This document shows, piece after piece, positions 1-11,506 of a DNA stretch of 64,000 bases (its first letter is position 1; each line of letters opens with the position of its first letter). Made by a program: the position numbers and the translations under genes. The notes beneath the pieces were generated by a model. The model saw nothing but the letters and a program-made list of their open reading frames with translations, made no database searches and was not told where the DNA came from. The stretch comes from Anisakis pegreffii (taxonomy: Eukaryota > Nematoda > Chromadorea > Rhabditida > Anisakidae), in assembly GCA_035041965.1 (NCBI GenBank), contig JAPYMA010000052.1, positions 62,001 through 126,000 on the forward strand. Reading direction: 5' to 3'.

Positions 1-700
1 GCATGATCAAGTGATTTATCAAGGCTAATCTACCGTATTTTTTAATTCTCGGCAATCTGAGTGATCGAGAAGTGAAAGAAATACCGACAGATATTGCTAA
101 GAGATAGATTCGCGAGAGATAGACTCACGATAGATTCCTTGAAGGAAACTAGCTACTTGTTTTGATGAATAAATATCGTTGACCTATCATTTAATTGGAA
201 CACCGTGCTTTGTTCATCTTAAGAAGCAGCTAGTGGTGATGACAAACAAACACGTGGTGGACTATGACCCGAAACGTAATGATAAACAATGACGTCAACG
301 AATGACAATTGAAGATAACTTCATGTGACAGTGGCGATGTCGAAATGAGCAAGTCATTAATCAAAACAATGCGCTTCGATAATGGAAGACGAAAAATTGC
401 GAAACAATTTCGAAATAAAGATCGCTTGGTTCTAATTAAACTGTGCTTAAAATTTGCTATTCGTTTGCTCAAACCGTGAAGTCTCATATCGAAATTGAAT
501 AACTGATTTGCTCGAATCGATGAGATAAACTCTCGACAGTGTTTAGAATCTCGACCCATAAAAGAATTATCGATGATACATCTACATATTATAATGTGGT
601 TATGCTTATCGAGTTAAAATAATACTATTGTAAAGTTAGACAGTCGTGAAAAGTAAAAGTAATAGAATGTTCCCCGCTATCAGCAATAAAAATAGCTCAC

Positions 701-3700
701 TTTTCGGAATCGAATTCCTGTTGTTGCAATTCTGAATATGCGGCCATTCCACGTTCACGATAGTTTCTGGCCAGATCATAAATACTGAAACTATTGCAGT
801 GATAACCGGCCAGCGTGATGAACTGATACTTGAAGCCCATAGCGCCCAGTTCCTTCTGGAATTTCTCCAGATCAACTGGTCGCAAATGTTTCCTCCAGTT
901 GAACGACGGCGAGCAGTTGTAGGCGAACATCTTATCTGGATGTTCTTTTCGAACACCTTCGGCAAACTCTCTGGCATCACTCAACGTTGGATGTGACGTT
1001 TCCATCCATATCAGATCACAGTACGGCGCATAATGAATCGCTCGTTCAATACAATACTGAAGTGCCGTCTCATTCTTGAGTCTGAAAATTTTTGCGAATC
1101 TTCATGATGAAGGCGAATTTCGTTTTTTACATTTAATGCTCCAACCAAATACTACTAATTCACTGGTGCTTGCTGATCAAACCGCATCGATTTGTCTCCC
1201 ATCAATTAATTCATAATCAAAACACACATAATCAACGAAATTGCAATTGCTATAACATAAATTCAGTTGCAATATGAATGTCATAATACTTGATGAATAA
1301 ATTTCCATCTTTACATTGCTACAATCAAAAGATTTTCGTGTCGAATCAGTTTGTTTTGTGCCAATCAAAACTGACAATATTTTGTCCACAACTTATTAAT
1401 TAGATCAAGACAGGAGACAGAGGAGATCAAACCTATAGAATCCTTCTGATGTACGTCCAGCTTGACGGTCGATGTACTGGTGATCCCGTTCATCGACATC
1501 ACTGAAATTAGTGGCTTTTGCATGAAACTCGGCGGCTATTTTTCAACAACAAAATATTATGCGTCATTCCTTCAGAATAACAAATAATGCGAAGCATCAT
1601 AAGATCGATCAGCTACATCAAACCTCGCTATTCACGTTGTTTTCGTGACAAAAACACCTCAAGAATCTTATGACTGCTCTTCATGTGCCCTCCGTGGGGT
1701 ATTTGAAATTCAGAATATAGACTGTTTGCCATCTAATAATTGAAACTGTTGAATAACCTCGTAAGTAAACGAGCACTCTCGGCATCCGTGCGTGCAACTA
1801 TAATTGTTGGTACTCCACAAACGTCTGCAGCCAGTCGAGCCGCATTCAAATGTCTGATGTTTTCTTCGGTTGGAATCAACACCTTCCCACCCATATGACC
1901 ACATTTTTTCTCACTACCCAATTGGTCTTCGAAATGAACGCCAGCGGCTCCTGCCTCTATATAAGCCTAAAATTACAAGTTTAAACTAAGAATTTTTTAG
2001 TTTTTGGAAAGAAATGAATAGTTCTCACTATTGGAGGGTGTTGATGATGAAACGTGGTGCAATTTAGATCAGTCAGTTCAGTTTAAGAGTTTATAATTAT
2101 CAGTTTATTTGTAATAATCGTATCGTCAATATTCACTCTTACTTCCTCTCAGTTAACTCCTCTTGTAACACTAATATGTTTTTCCAGCAATATTTTCAGT
2201 TTCTAAGATTAAGATGTGAAAATATGATTCAGTACAGATTTGGATATGTGGTCACTGGTTGATCACCATTGGTTTATCACTGTGACCACAAGCAGTTTCG
2301 TGGTGTAACCCTATTGCTTCAGTATACTTTAGAAATATCTTGAGCCTATATGGTGTCGTTGAAATAATCAAGCAGTTGTTTGCATATTGAACGAAAAAAT
2401 AAATAAATGCTAGAATGCACACTATAAGAGATTATTTTCGTAATTCAATTATGTACGAGCAACTTTCACACGTTCTGCAGGCAGATTTTCATATAGAGCA
2501 TAGAATCGAAAGTTTCACACGTTCTGCATGAATTCTGACGAAAAATAACATTGTGTGATGTTTTATGAAATTAGGAAAATTTCTTTAAAATTTATCAACA
2601 ATCATTATTATTAATTCAACTATGAAAAGCATTGATCAAATCATATGTTCGATGAGTAATATTGGTGAGAATCGTATCATCTTATCGAAAAAATAATATT
2701 CACGTGAGTCGCTGATATCGCTCTAATTTCCCTTGTTGTTGATTCTCAACGATTCATTTTTGCAAAAGCAAATAAAATTGCCGTTACTATCGAGGTGAAT
2801 AAAGTGATGAAACATCATTCTTACTGTGTCATGCGCAATGAATATACACTTTATGAGCACTATTACTTATAAGGTGATAATTACTACTGGTGTGGTCATT
2901 AGAACACACAAAGAACATTTGAAGTGTAGGCGATCTCAGTGATAATTTGACGGGGAGTAGGATGTAGTAAACAACTGAAATATTCCATTCAGCTCGGTCT
3001 TGATAAGATCTGATCATGAATCGTGCGACTGATGCTGCACTTTTGCAAATAAATTTAGCATTCTTGCTGATGTTTTATTTTGTTTCATAAAATTTTCAAT
3101 TGTAATGAGATTATCTCACGATCGGCAGGATTTTAATTAGGACCAGCTGAATAGTTTGTACGCATTCCGTAATCATTATTACTTCTCACGACCAAAAACT
3201 GAAGACAAACGAATGCGTTTGTGCATTCAGCTATTGCAATGAAGTAATTTCGAAAGCAATCACTAAAATACTGTGATATGGTAGCAGTGTCTTCAAATTA
3301 AGTGAATATTCCTATAACCGCAACCAAAAATTGAATCCTAATAACGAACGATCTTGAGATCAGAAACTAAAGTATTCCAACGAAGCGCATGGGATTTCTT
3401 GGACCTGTGGTTAGCAATGTTTTCCGAAAAACCAATCAGAATTAGAGTGATCTTTGAATAAAGCGCGATAGGTCAAGGTGGAAGTGTTACCTTCATAAGC
3501 TCAAAACAGTTGAGAGAACCACCGAATCCGGCTTCAGCATCCGCAACAATTGGTGCATACCAATCGCGTGGTGAAAGATAGTCTTCTGCTTCAACAGCTT
3601 CTACCTATAAAACATAATTCTATCAGCATTTCAGTACCACAAGAAAAATAAATCTCTCACTAATGTTTTGGGTGATGATAAGCCAACAGTTTCCCCACAA

Positions 3701-4398
3701 TTGCATGCTTTCCCCATTTACCTGATCGGCTCGTCGTAGAGATTTGTTAATGCGTTTGCAAAGTTCAGGACCAGAGTTTGCAGGGTACAGCGACTGATCA
3801 GGATACATATCACCTGCGCAATTCGCGTCTGCAGCCACTTGCCAACCTTAAACACCATTTTGAGACTTGTTAAGTCATATAGGATTCAAAATAGAATGTA
3901 TTGAATCAGGTTATTTTTATGAAAAAACACAAATTACGTGAATTTATGTCATCGTGTTATTAATCAGATGCTATGGAACATTCGAACGATGCCTTTCCAG
4001 AGAAGATATGATCCCTTGAAAATTTCATTCGTTTCGTTCGGGAACACTTCCGAATGTCCATTTCATCTCTATCAGATCATTTATGTGACTCTAGCAATTC
4101 TGAATCTCCGAAGCTGATATGCTTGGCATAAAATCCAGCGGAAAAAGTTGCTCGGAAACGAACCCGAAAGGTAAATGGCTTTCAGTCCAGCCCGAACCAT
4201 CTGAACAGCTTGATTTCCGGTTTGTGCGCCCAATGCGGCGATATACGGTTCTGTATGTAGCAACTGCCATAACTTATTTGCACCTCGAGTCGCCAATGTA
4301 TATTCGATATCGATGGATCCTTTTAGCTTCAGTACATCCTCCACCTCATATGCACGTTTCAGTCCGGCGAAACGGCCTTTTGGTGCCGATTTCACAAT
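701..4398 (-). CDS. icl-1: Isocitrate lyase (glyoxylate cycle), partial at both ends
   Basis: Isocitrate lyase splits isocitrate into glyoxylate and succinate. In nematodes it is normally the N-terminal half of a bifunctional enzyme whose C-terminal half is malate synthase. Six phase-consistent exons are visible, 5' to 3' on the minus strand: 4398-4164, 3846-3722, 3604-3491, 1966-1758, 1501-1433 and 1081-701. The translation contains the hallmark active-site loop KKCGHM, the metal-site stretch ADAEAGFGG, the [10 protein letters not shown] strand and the NCSPSFNW substrate motif, all intact. It starts at the conserved [10 protein letters not shown] segment near the N-terminus; a first exon of only about 10 residues upstream of 4398 was not identified. 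The last exon ends in phase 2 at a gtgagc donor (700), and no continuation is seen down to base 1. The ICL C-terminus and any malate synthase domain must therefore lie outside the window, so bifunctionality is inference. Reading through the donor gives an immediate TGA. Confidence 0.95.
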
Positions 4399-6985
4399 CT
4401 AAATCCAACAATAAAGAACCAACATTGAGCATTTGCTATCATATTTTATCATATTTGATCTAGATTTGAAATCGCTCGCTCGAATAGGAAATGACGAAAG
4501 CTAAAAATGGGTCAGCAGTAAACTCAGTCTTCATGGTGTTGGAAATACAAAATTTTCGAGTTTACTGGATAACGTAAGCTCGAGTAACATTCCTTCAGAA
4601 GGTTGAAAATCGCAGCAACCACTGAACATTATGATAGGGAGATCTTAACTAGTTGTCTTTGAATACTGATGGATTCTGGAGTAATAGTCACGGCATATAA
4701 ATCTCTGTGGATTCATTCCTCGGCTTATCTTTCATAACCACATTCTTTTACTGGTGTGTTTTCCGTTGGATAACGAAATGAAGTAATATTTGAATACATT
4801 TCGCTTCATTATGTCTTCTTAAAATTTGTTCTTTCTGAGTTGAAAAGTTAGGAAAATTTTCGACATTGGTAATGATAAATGGTAGATCTGGTAGTTTTTA
4901 ATGATCCTTTATTGCTCCAAGTTAAAACAAGTTTTCTCGTGAATTCAGGATCATTGCTCCCATAAAGAATGAATTTCTTCGGTGAAAGTCGGAGTTAATT
5001 GCAAATTGAACTGTGTTTTTCGTTCTGTTGCCCCATGTGTAATAGTAACCTTTGTACATTCACTCCACGTGTCATCTTATCAACTAGCAAATATCATAAA
5101 AACAATAAAACCATTCAAAGCAGCAGTAATGTCAACTTAATGATGACTTGATAAGATGTTTATCACAGAAATGTTTGCAGTGAGCAAACAATTTGCATGA
5201 ATATTTTTAGAACATATCATCCAAGATCAGTAGAGCCCTTGCTGCAGAACAATTAAGCGCAAATAACAGTTTCTTTCAGTAGCATTTGTAGAATTGAAGA
5301 AATCAACGAAAATCGCAATGATGAGATAAATTTATCAATCGAGGCTCCCGAAAAATCAACTCGAACTACTGGAATAACCATGACAATCGCTCACTTTTTA
5401 GTTCAGGATCAGTGAATTCAAGCTTGAAGATAGGTTCATGGGATGTAATCAGACACGAAGAGATAACTTAAGAATAGATCTTAATCGAACAAATTAGAGA
5501 ATTTGATACAGCATTAATGGATTGAAAGGAAATTTGGATACTTTAGAAGTGATAGGAAAACTACTACAAATACTGCAGAATTTCATATGATTTTGCAGCA
5601 ACATGATAAAGATTAATTCAACTGAGTTCACAAGAAACATCAAAAAACAGAATTCGATCTGAGGCCACAAACGAATTCTGAAAGACATGCCTGCCACAAA
5701 AACGAATTCTACTAAACTTAATCTCAACAGTGTGAAGATTATCTTTTTCTTCTATGCGATATCGTGTCCTTCAAATGCAAGTCAATTCCTGACTGAGAAC
5801 TTTTCAAAAAATCCCGATCATTAATTACTATTTTCAGATGAATTTTCCAATATCAATCTCATATTCCATTTCAGTCATTTAGACAGGCTCAAACATTTAA
5901 ATTTGGACTTTTTTCTCCAAATAAAAATTCCATCTGTCCTTGTAAAAATACATCCTCATTGTCAGTATTGTTTGTTTGTGCAAATTTAATAATACTTTCG
6001 ATCTCATCTGCATTTCTCATGAAACTTTCGAAGGAAAACCGAATTGTATTTTGAAAATTTGCAAACGAGAAAAATACAACTAACCGAATAGAAATTCTTC
6101 GCGACCAATTGCGATGACATAATTGGTCACCGAGATGACTACTGATAAGATGAATACTGTTGTTGTTGTTGTTGAGGATGAGAATTGCTTTTATACGATT
6201 GCGGATGGCCCTTTCGTGAGGGATGGGCGTGTTTCGTTGTGGACATTGTACATTGCATGAACGAGTAGTAGTCTTTGATTCTGTCAAGAAACAGTTTTGG
6301 ACTACAGGATATCTACGGTGAGTTCCACGCAAGAAAGCGCGCAAACCCGTTTCTTAACGACTCGTTCGTGTGCAATTATCATCGCCCCAAAGCAAATACC
6401 ATATGATAGCATCAAACATCACTTCCGCAGCACAAAAACAGTATAAATACCGCAAAATCCAAGTTATTGGATCCTCAATATCCATGAGTACTAATCCCGA
6501 TAGGGAGCAGTCAATCAACTGCTGTTAACTGTCAACCAGCTTGTTGGTTCAGTTAAGAATTTTAGTGAGTTTGAGGATCGTTCTTTTTGTTAACATACGG
6601 CAATACGCTGTGTACATTTCTCAATCGAGATTTTATCAGGGATATTTAAATCCGATGCCGTCGAGTGGAACAGATCGAAGTCTGCATTCAGATATTTGAA
6701 GCGATTTGAACGAGACAACATATTTGAGCTGTACATTCGAGGCTTTAACAACTCGGCTTCCGAATGAGCACTTTGCACTGTTTAATTTTCAACATTTAAT
6801 AGCGAGTTTAAAGGAATTATTTCGGCGGGTTCGTTCTGTATTTGAGGAATATTCGAAGGATTTTATCTATTGGAAGATCTATCTGAAGTTGAATGATATT
6901 TTTGGCCATACAAAGATCGGTACAAAATCTTCGCAGTTCTAAACTGTTCAATCCTGATATTGTTAGTCGATCATGGCATTTCGGT
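4399..6985. other. Upstream region of the isocitrate lyase gene; no gene recognised
   Basis: AT-rich sequence that should hold the promoter and the missing short first coding exon of the isocitrate lyase gene. A (GTT)n tract lies near 6160-6175. Open frames here (for example 5889-6344 minus and 6706-6942 plus) have no recognisable domain and no convincing splice context, so none is called. Confidence 0.6.
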
Positions 6986-7009
6986 ACATTGTGGAAGCTT
7001 CCACAATGT
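6986..7009. repeat. Perfect 24-bp palindrome
   Basis: The 24 bases from 6986 to 7009 equal their own reverse complement, centred on an AAGCTT core flanked by ACATTGTGG and CCACAATGT. Symmetry ends abruptly on both sides. It lies about 115 bp upstream of the tandem duplication near the PAN exon. It could be a dimeric protein-binding site or chance; no function is assigned. Confidence 0.8.
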
Positions 7010-7124
7010 CTTTTGAAGATGAAACGTGTGTATCTTCTTTAAACGTCGGTATTATTTCGGAAATTGCCTAACAACAATTGTTCAATCAGATATGACTTGA
7101 CGACTATTATATCTTAGAAGCTTT

Positions 7125-7340
7125 TTCGGCTATTCGATGTGTATTGTTCAGGTACCATTACGCATTCATCAACAAGACATCCCAAGTTGAGTCTATTTCG
7201 GCTATTCGATTGGTATTGTTCAGGTACCATTACGCATTCATCAACAAGACATCCCAAGTTGAGTCTATTTCGGCTATTCGATTGGTATTGTTCAGGAGCC
7301 ATTATGCATTCATCAGCAAGACATCCATCCCATTTGAATC
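7125..7340 (+). repeat. Three tandem copies of a 72-bp unit containing a splice acceptor
   Basis: Units begin at 7125, 7197 and 7269. The first two are nearly identical; the third diverges after about 50 bp. Each contains TTGTTCAG followed by an exon-like start (GTACCATTACGCATTCATC in copies one and two). The same acceptor and following 26 or so bases recur at 7595-7628 at the start of the PAN exon. The array therefore looks like repeated duplication of an intron-exon boundary. In the reading frame used by the PAN exon each unit hits a stop codon within 15 codons; one other frame stays open through all three units and on to a possible GTAAAC donor at 7441. Confidence 0.85.
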
Positions 7341-7602
7341 TATCCATCATTTCACCGATTTCAACAGCCGGCGAGGCGTCGTGTTGGTAGTAGACATCTC
7401 TCTGAATGGCATCACCGAAAATATATCTCCTAATAGCTATGGTAAACTTTCTAGTGATTTCAATTTCACCTCTACCATATTAACATTTTTTCAACGTGTA
7501 TTATTGCTTTTCTCCAGTCCACTTCTCGTTTCAAAAACGAATTTTTAAAAACACCTTAAATTATGCTCAAAAAATCACAGCAAATGCATAAACGTTGTTC
7601 AG

Positions 7603-7947
7603 GTGCCACTGTGCATTCACCAACAAGACATCATCACTCACGACACTCACAACTTTGTGCACTTTTATGATGCATCCGTTCATCTACGCCATCACCACCA
7701 CCCAAAAACTTTGCCTTCGCTACTCAACTGTGCTGAGGAATGCGTCAAAAAGAAAGCTAAGTGCAATGCGTTCGAATACGATCAAGATCAACAACGATGT
7801 CGGATGTATCGCGTCATCAAATACGGTGGCCCTGTCGTGCCAGATGTCTACGTCAAAAACGTTAAACAAATCCCACTTCCTAACGTTTGTTTCACTGAGG
7901 CATTTTCCAAAGAGATTATTGAGGCATTGGGTAGGGAGCATTCTTGA
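7603..7947 (+). CDS. PAN/apple-like domain exon, gene incomplete
   Basis: An open frame begins exactly at a TTGTTCAG splice acceptor (exon start 7603) and runs to a TGA at 7945-7947. A donor-like GTAGGG at about 7931 could end the exon earlier. The product has six cysteines in PAN/apple spacing (motifs NCAEECVKKKAKCNAF, then RCRMY, then VCFTEAF), preceded by a histidine-rich stretch RHHHH. PAN domains are extracellular protein- or sugar-binding folds, and nematode examples usually follow a signal peptide. No upstream exon with a signal peptide was found with confidence, so the start is unknown. The neighbouring 72-bp array copies the 5' border of this exon, so the locus may be a rearranged gene or a fragment of one. 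Domain assignment is by cysteine pattern only. Confidence 0.5.
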   Translation: MPLCIHQQDIITHDTHNFVHFYDASVHLRHHHHPKTLPSLLNCAEECVKKKAKCNAFEYDQDQQRCRMYRVIKYGGPVVPDVYVKNVKQIPLPNVCFTEAFSKEIIEALGREHS

Positions 7948-10900
7948 ACTGTATCTCAATGGCCACCGAGTATTATTGTTCCTTAAATGATCATATGAAG
8001 CGCCAGTTCAAAATATTCATGTTATCAGTCGCTGATGTAAGCAGGAGCGAACTGTATTCATGTTCAACAGTACCTTCAGATGTGCATCCGTGTGGAGGGA
8101 GGGCAAAATTACATGTACGTTAGAGCAACAATCAACAATCAGTGCATTTTACATTGAACATTCAGCTGTGGTTTTTGTGCATTAAAAGACGCTGCTAAAT
8201 GATTGTTATCTGTGTTCAAGTTGTTAGTTTTCTGATGATTTTTAAACAGTTCAATGATTTAGGCAACAACGATATTCAACAAGTGGTGAATTTGAACTGT
8301 TCACCAAAATGCAAATAAATGTCTGATATTGAAGTGACTGAAGATTCATGAAAGTATTTTGAATAAACTGAAGGGAAAGAAAGATTTTCTGTAATCATGC
8401 AAATTATTGTGAGTTTGACGACTTGCATTTAATTGTTGCATTCAACAATTGAATGTCTTCGAGAACGTCATTTTATGCGGTTGGATAGTGTGCTGAATAA
8501 AATCGATCAATTTCAATCGCAATTTCAAAGAATCTAAAAAGATTTCAAAAGTATGATTAGAGTGGAATAAGTGCTTTGTGCATAAATGAAGATCAGATGT
8601 TTCGATATGCATAGAAACTGTTTCATAGACGACGTGTAATCTGTTGCCCAGAAGCGTGCATCGTTTCGCCAGAATTGCCGCACATGCATGCATCAATTGG
8701 CCTTGCTGTTGGCCATCAAACAGGAATCACCATTCAAAATAGCTTGTTCTTATTCATATGCCTACTGTACGCTGTGAATAGCATGAAAATATGAGAGTGA
8801 GATTTTAGCTGATTCATGTGAATTCGTGTTGCACAAAATTTCCCATGCAACCGAAACGATTGCAATGCAATTTCAACAGCTTTTCCAGCATTTCTTGATA
8901 GTTCCACTATATTAGTTGATATGATTGCTCTGTTGCATTACGGTTAGCGATATGTGCCTGTTTCAAATAAACTGTTCTGCTGTTGTCTATCCCATCAGCA
9001 TGGGACACAGCGGCTGAAAATTTTTGATGTGAAAGAAAACAGCTGAGTAGAACAGTTCTGACATTGGGATAGAATAGAACTGATTCAAAATATTACGATG
9101 TTGGATGAACACAGAACAACAACTGATTCAAAAAGTGAGGCTGCAGAACGGAACAGAACAAAATATTTGAAAGACGCAACAGAGTAGAATAGAATAGGTC
9201 ATCAAAATTGTGAACTAAGCACATTGCTGAATAGAGATTCTCGTGCATTGCTATACATTTTACATTGACATGGCAGTGAGCAGTTGAAGATCACGAGCAG
9301 ATCAAATGTTCTCGTTTAAGCCTGGAAGAATTTCTGTGGCTGTGGATTTATGGATATTTCATTCAAAATAGATTGCCTCATTGATAAGACCGACAATCTG
9401 TTGCTGGAACATTGCAGTGAGAAGTACATAGTTCCAAAAATTCAAACAAAAGCGCATATTTCACAATGAAAATCAATGTGAATTCATAAGCTTTTTCCAT
9501 ACAAAAGGATCGTAAAGGTGGATTTAGAAAATTATCAACATTCAAAGGGTTTCAAACGTTGTTCTACCTATTTTAGGTCCTTGGTCAATGATGAAAATTT
9601 AAGGAAAATCTGCAAAACTTGAAGGATAAAGTGAATAGATTCTGAATTGCTGAAGTTCAACGTTTCACGACGCTATGCACATGAAACAGACCGATCAAAT
9701 GGGAAATAGAGGCAGTAAGTTGAACTATCAGATGACGGCAAAATTTTCGTCAAGAAGAAATCGTGGTATGCTCAAAGGTCAGCGTGCCTCTTCCGGGTAA
9801 CTAATTCCCCAGGAAACAGCGGAGGTAGAATCGCTTCGATTGGTGACATTTCCTAAGAGTGTCACTTTTCACGAAGTGATGCTGCAGCTATAGCCAATTA
9901 AGCTGTGAAGAAGAGAGTTCGATCAACTGTGGGAAGGGTTTAATTGATGCTTACAAGGAATCATTTAAGTTCTTTTCCCATGTTTCTTCTACAAATTTTC
10001 CCATTTCTGCGTTGGTTAATGAACTGATCTATCTATAGTGTTGTTCTGACTTGAAATCATCTATCTGCTCATACATGTTTTTCTCGTGTATCACTCGTGA
10101 GTCGTGATCTATTATTTTCTGGATCATGATCACGCTGCTATCAGCTATCAGTGTTGTTGATAAGAATTGACTGAATGCTGAGAAGACAACGGTGTTGACT
10201 ATCGATACGGAGTGCACTTCACTAAGGCGGTTTCCGATTGCGCCATGCCTTAGATAGCGATCGAGCGTTGTGGTGCGATTCTGTTGAAATGATGTCGGAA
10301 CGAAAGATGGTCTGAGTTCAAGTAGAGAATAAGATTTCTGCTCAAATCGCCCATTTTAAAAGATGTAACCACCAAATTCGAAATTATAATGATATCAAGA
10401 GTTGATTCAGTGCTAGATCTCTAATCATAAAGATTTTGAGTTCAGCTTTATGTAGTGTCTGTCAAAGCATTATTGTATTATTATCGAGAAATTCCCTTTT
10501 ATCCATTTTTTTGCTGATTTGTCCTGTTGTAGTAGATATTGCACAGAAGCCACATGACACCAGTGAGTATCTCATCATGTTTTCACTTGTCTTTAGTTTT
10601 GAAATGGATGCGAGAAACAGTGCCAGTGATATTACATTTGCATGTGGTAAGACCCTTTCACGTATTTTTACTCTAATTGTAACAGTTGGCCTGACCTTAA
10701 CCTTCTGATAGATATGTCTGTCAATTACACCTTCAAAAAGTTTGACATGCTCTTCGTCGGGCTCATACCATCAGTAGTCTCATACAATATTGCATTGGTA
10801 TTCACTAAGAAAAAGTTTCTATTAACTTTGATTGTTGATCTGACAAGCACAGTGGTTTTGGGCTTTTCTTCCATATTGCCCAGTGATTTCTTGTGAAAGG

Positions 10901-11506
10901 GGCTCAAACAGAGCCCGAAAATACATTCCGTTTGATTTGATTGTACCCAACGATCGTTTAGAGTAGCTGTTCGGAACAACCAACAGCAGTAAACCAGCAA
11001 TCTTGTGTGACTAATAATAAACATTTAATTTGACCGACTAGATCTACAGTAATCGACATACTAAACCATCCATAATCAAGCAATAATGAATGCCCGTTAC
11101 CATGAATGATTTGCTTAATTAAACATAGCCGAATACACTAATAGACTCATCGAATAATCTCAAGAACATTTTGCCGATCGCCCAGAACGATCGGCAGACC
11201 AACCGCTCCGTGTCTAAATTATCACTGGGAATCTCTATGCAGTATAACATCCACTGCGCCCTCATTTTTAAAGCATGCAAATATATACATTACATAATCT
11301 AACATTAGTATTCGGACTGTGCAAAGCATATGATTAAGTGAATTAAACATGCGAAGCATCCTGGAAAGTGCATTCGAGCATCAACACAATAGCAAATAAT
11401 GTATGCACGAAATTATAGCAGTTCATATGACACACCCCACAGCGAAGAATTTATCTAAGGTGAGAGTTATTCGGATTCTTATTGATAGCATTCGTGTATC
11501 GCAGGT
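7948..11506. other. Intergenic region with a possible unassigned two-exon frame
   Basis: Mostly AT-rich sequence without a recognised gene. AATAAA at 8314-8319 could serve the PAN-like gene. Between 8960 and 9180 there are several GAACAG/CTGTTC words around two GGGATAGA-like words in inverted order. Two frames at 10436-10646 and 10712-10896 join in phase across a 65-bp intron with a good GTAAGA donor, but no family is recognised. A short hairpin lies at 11172-11196: a 9-bp stem TGCCGATCG with a 7-base loop. Confidence 0.5.

Noticed and set aside
5889..6344. 151-codon minus-strand frame upstream of isocitrate lyase
   Set aside because: Includes a run of asparagines from a (GTT)n tract and shows no similarity to the expected lyase N-terminus; no splice join in phase was found.
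11172..11196. Short GC-rich hairpin that resembles a bacterial terminator
   Set aside because: The genome is eukaryotic, no T-run follows, and an isolated 9-bp stem is not meaningful evidence.
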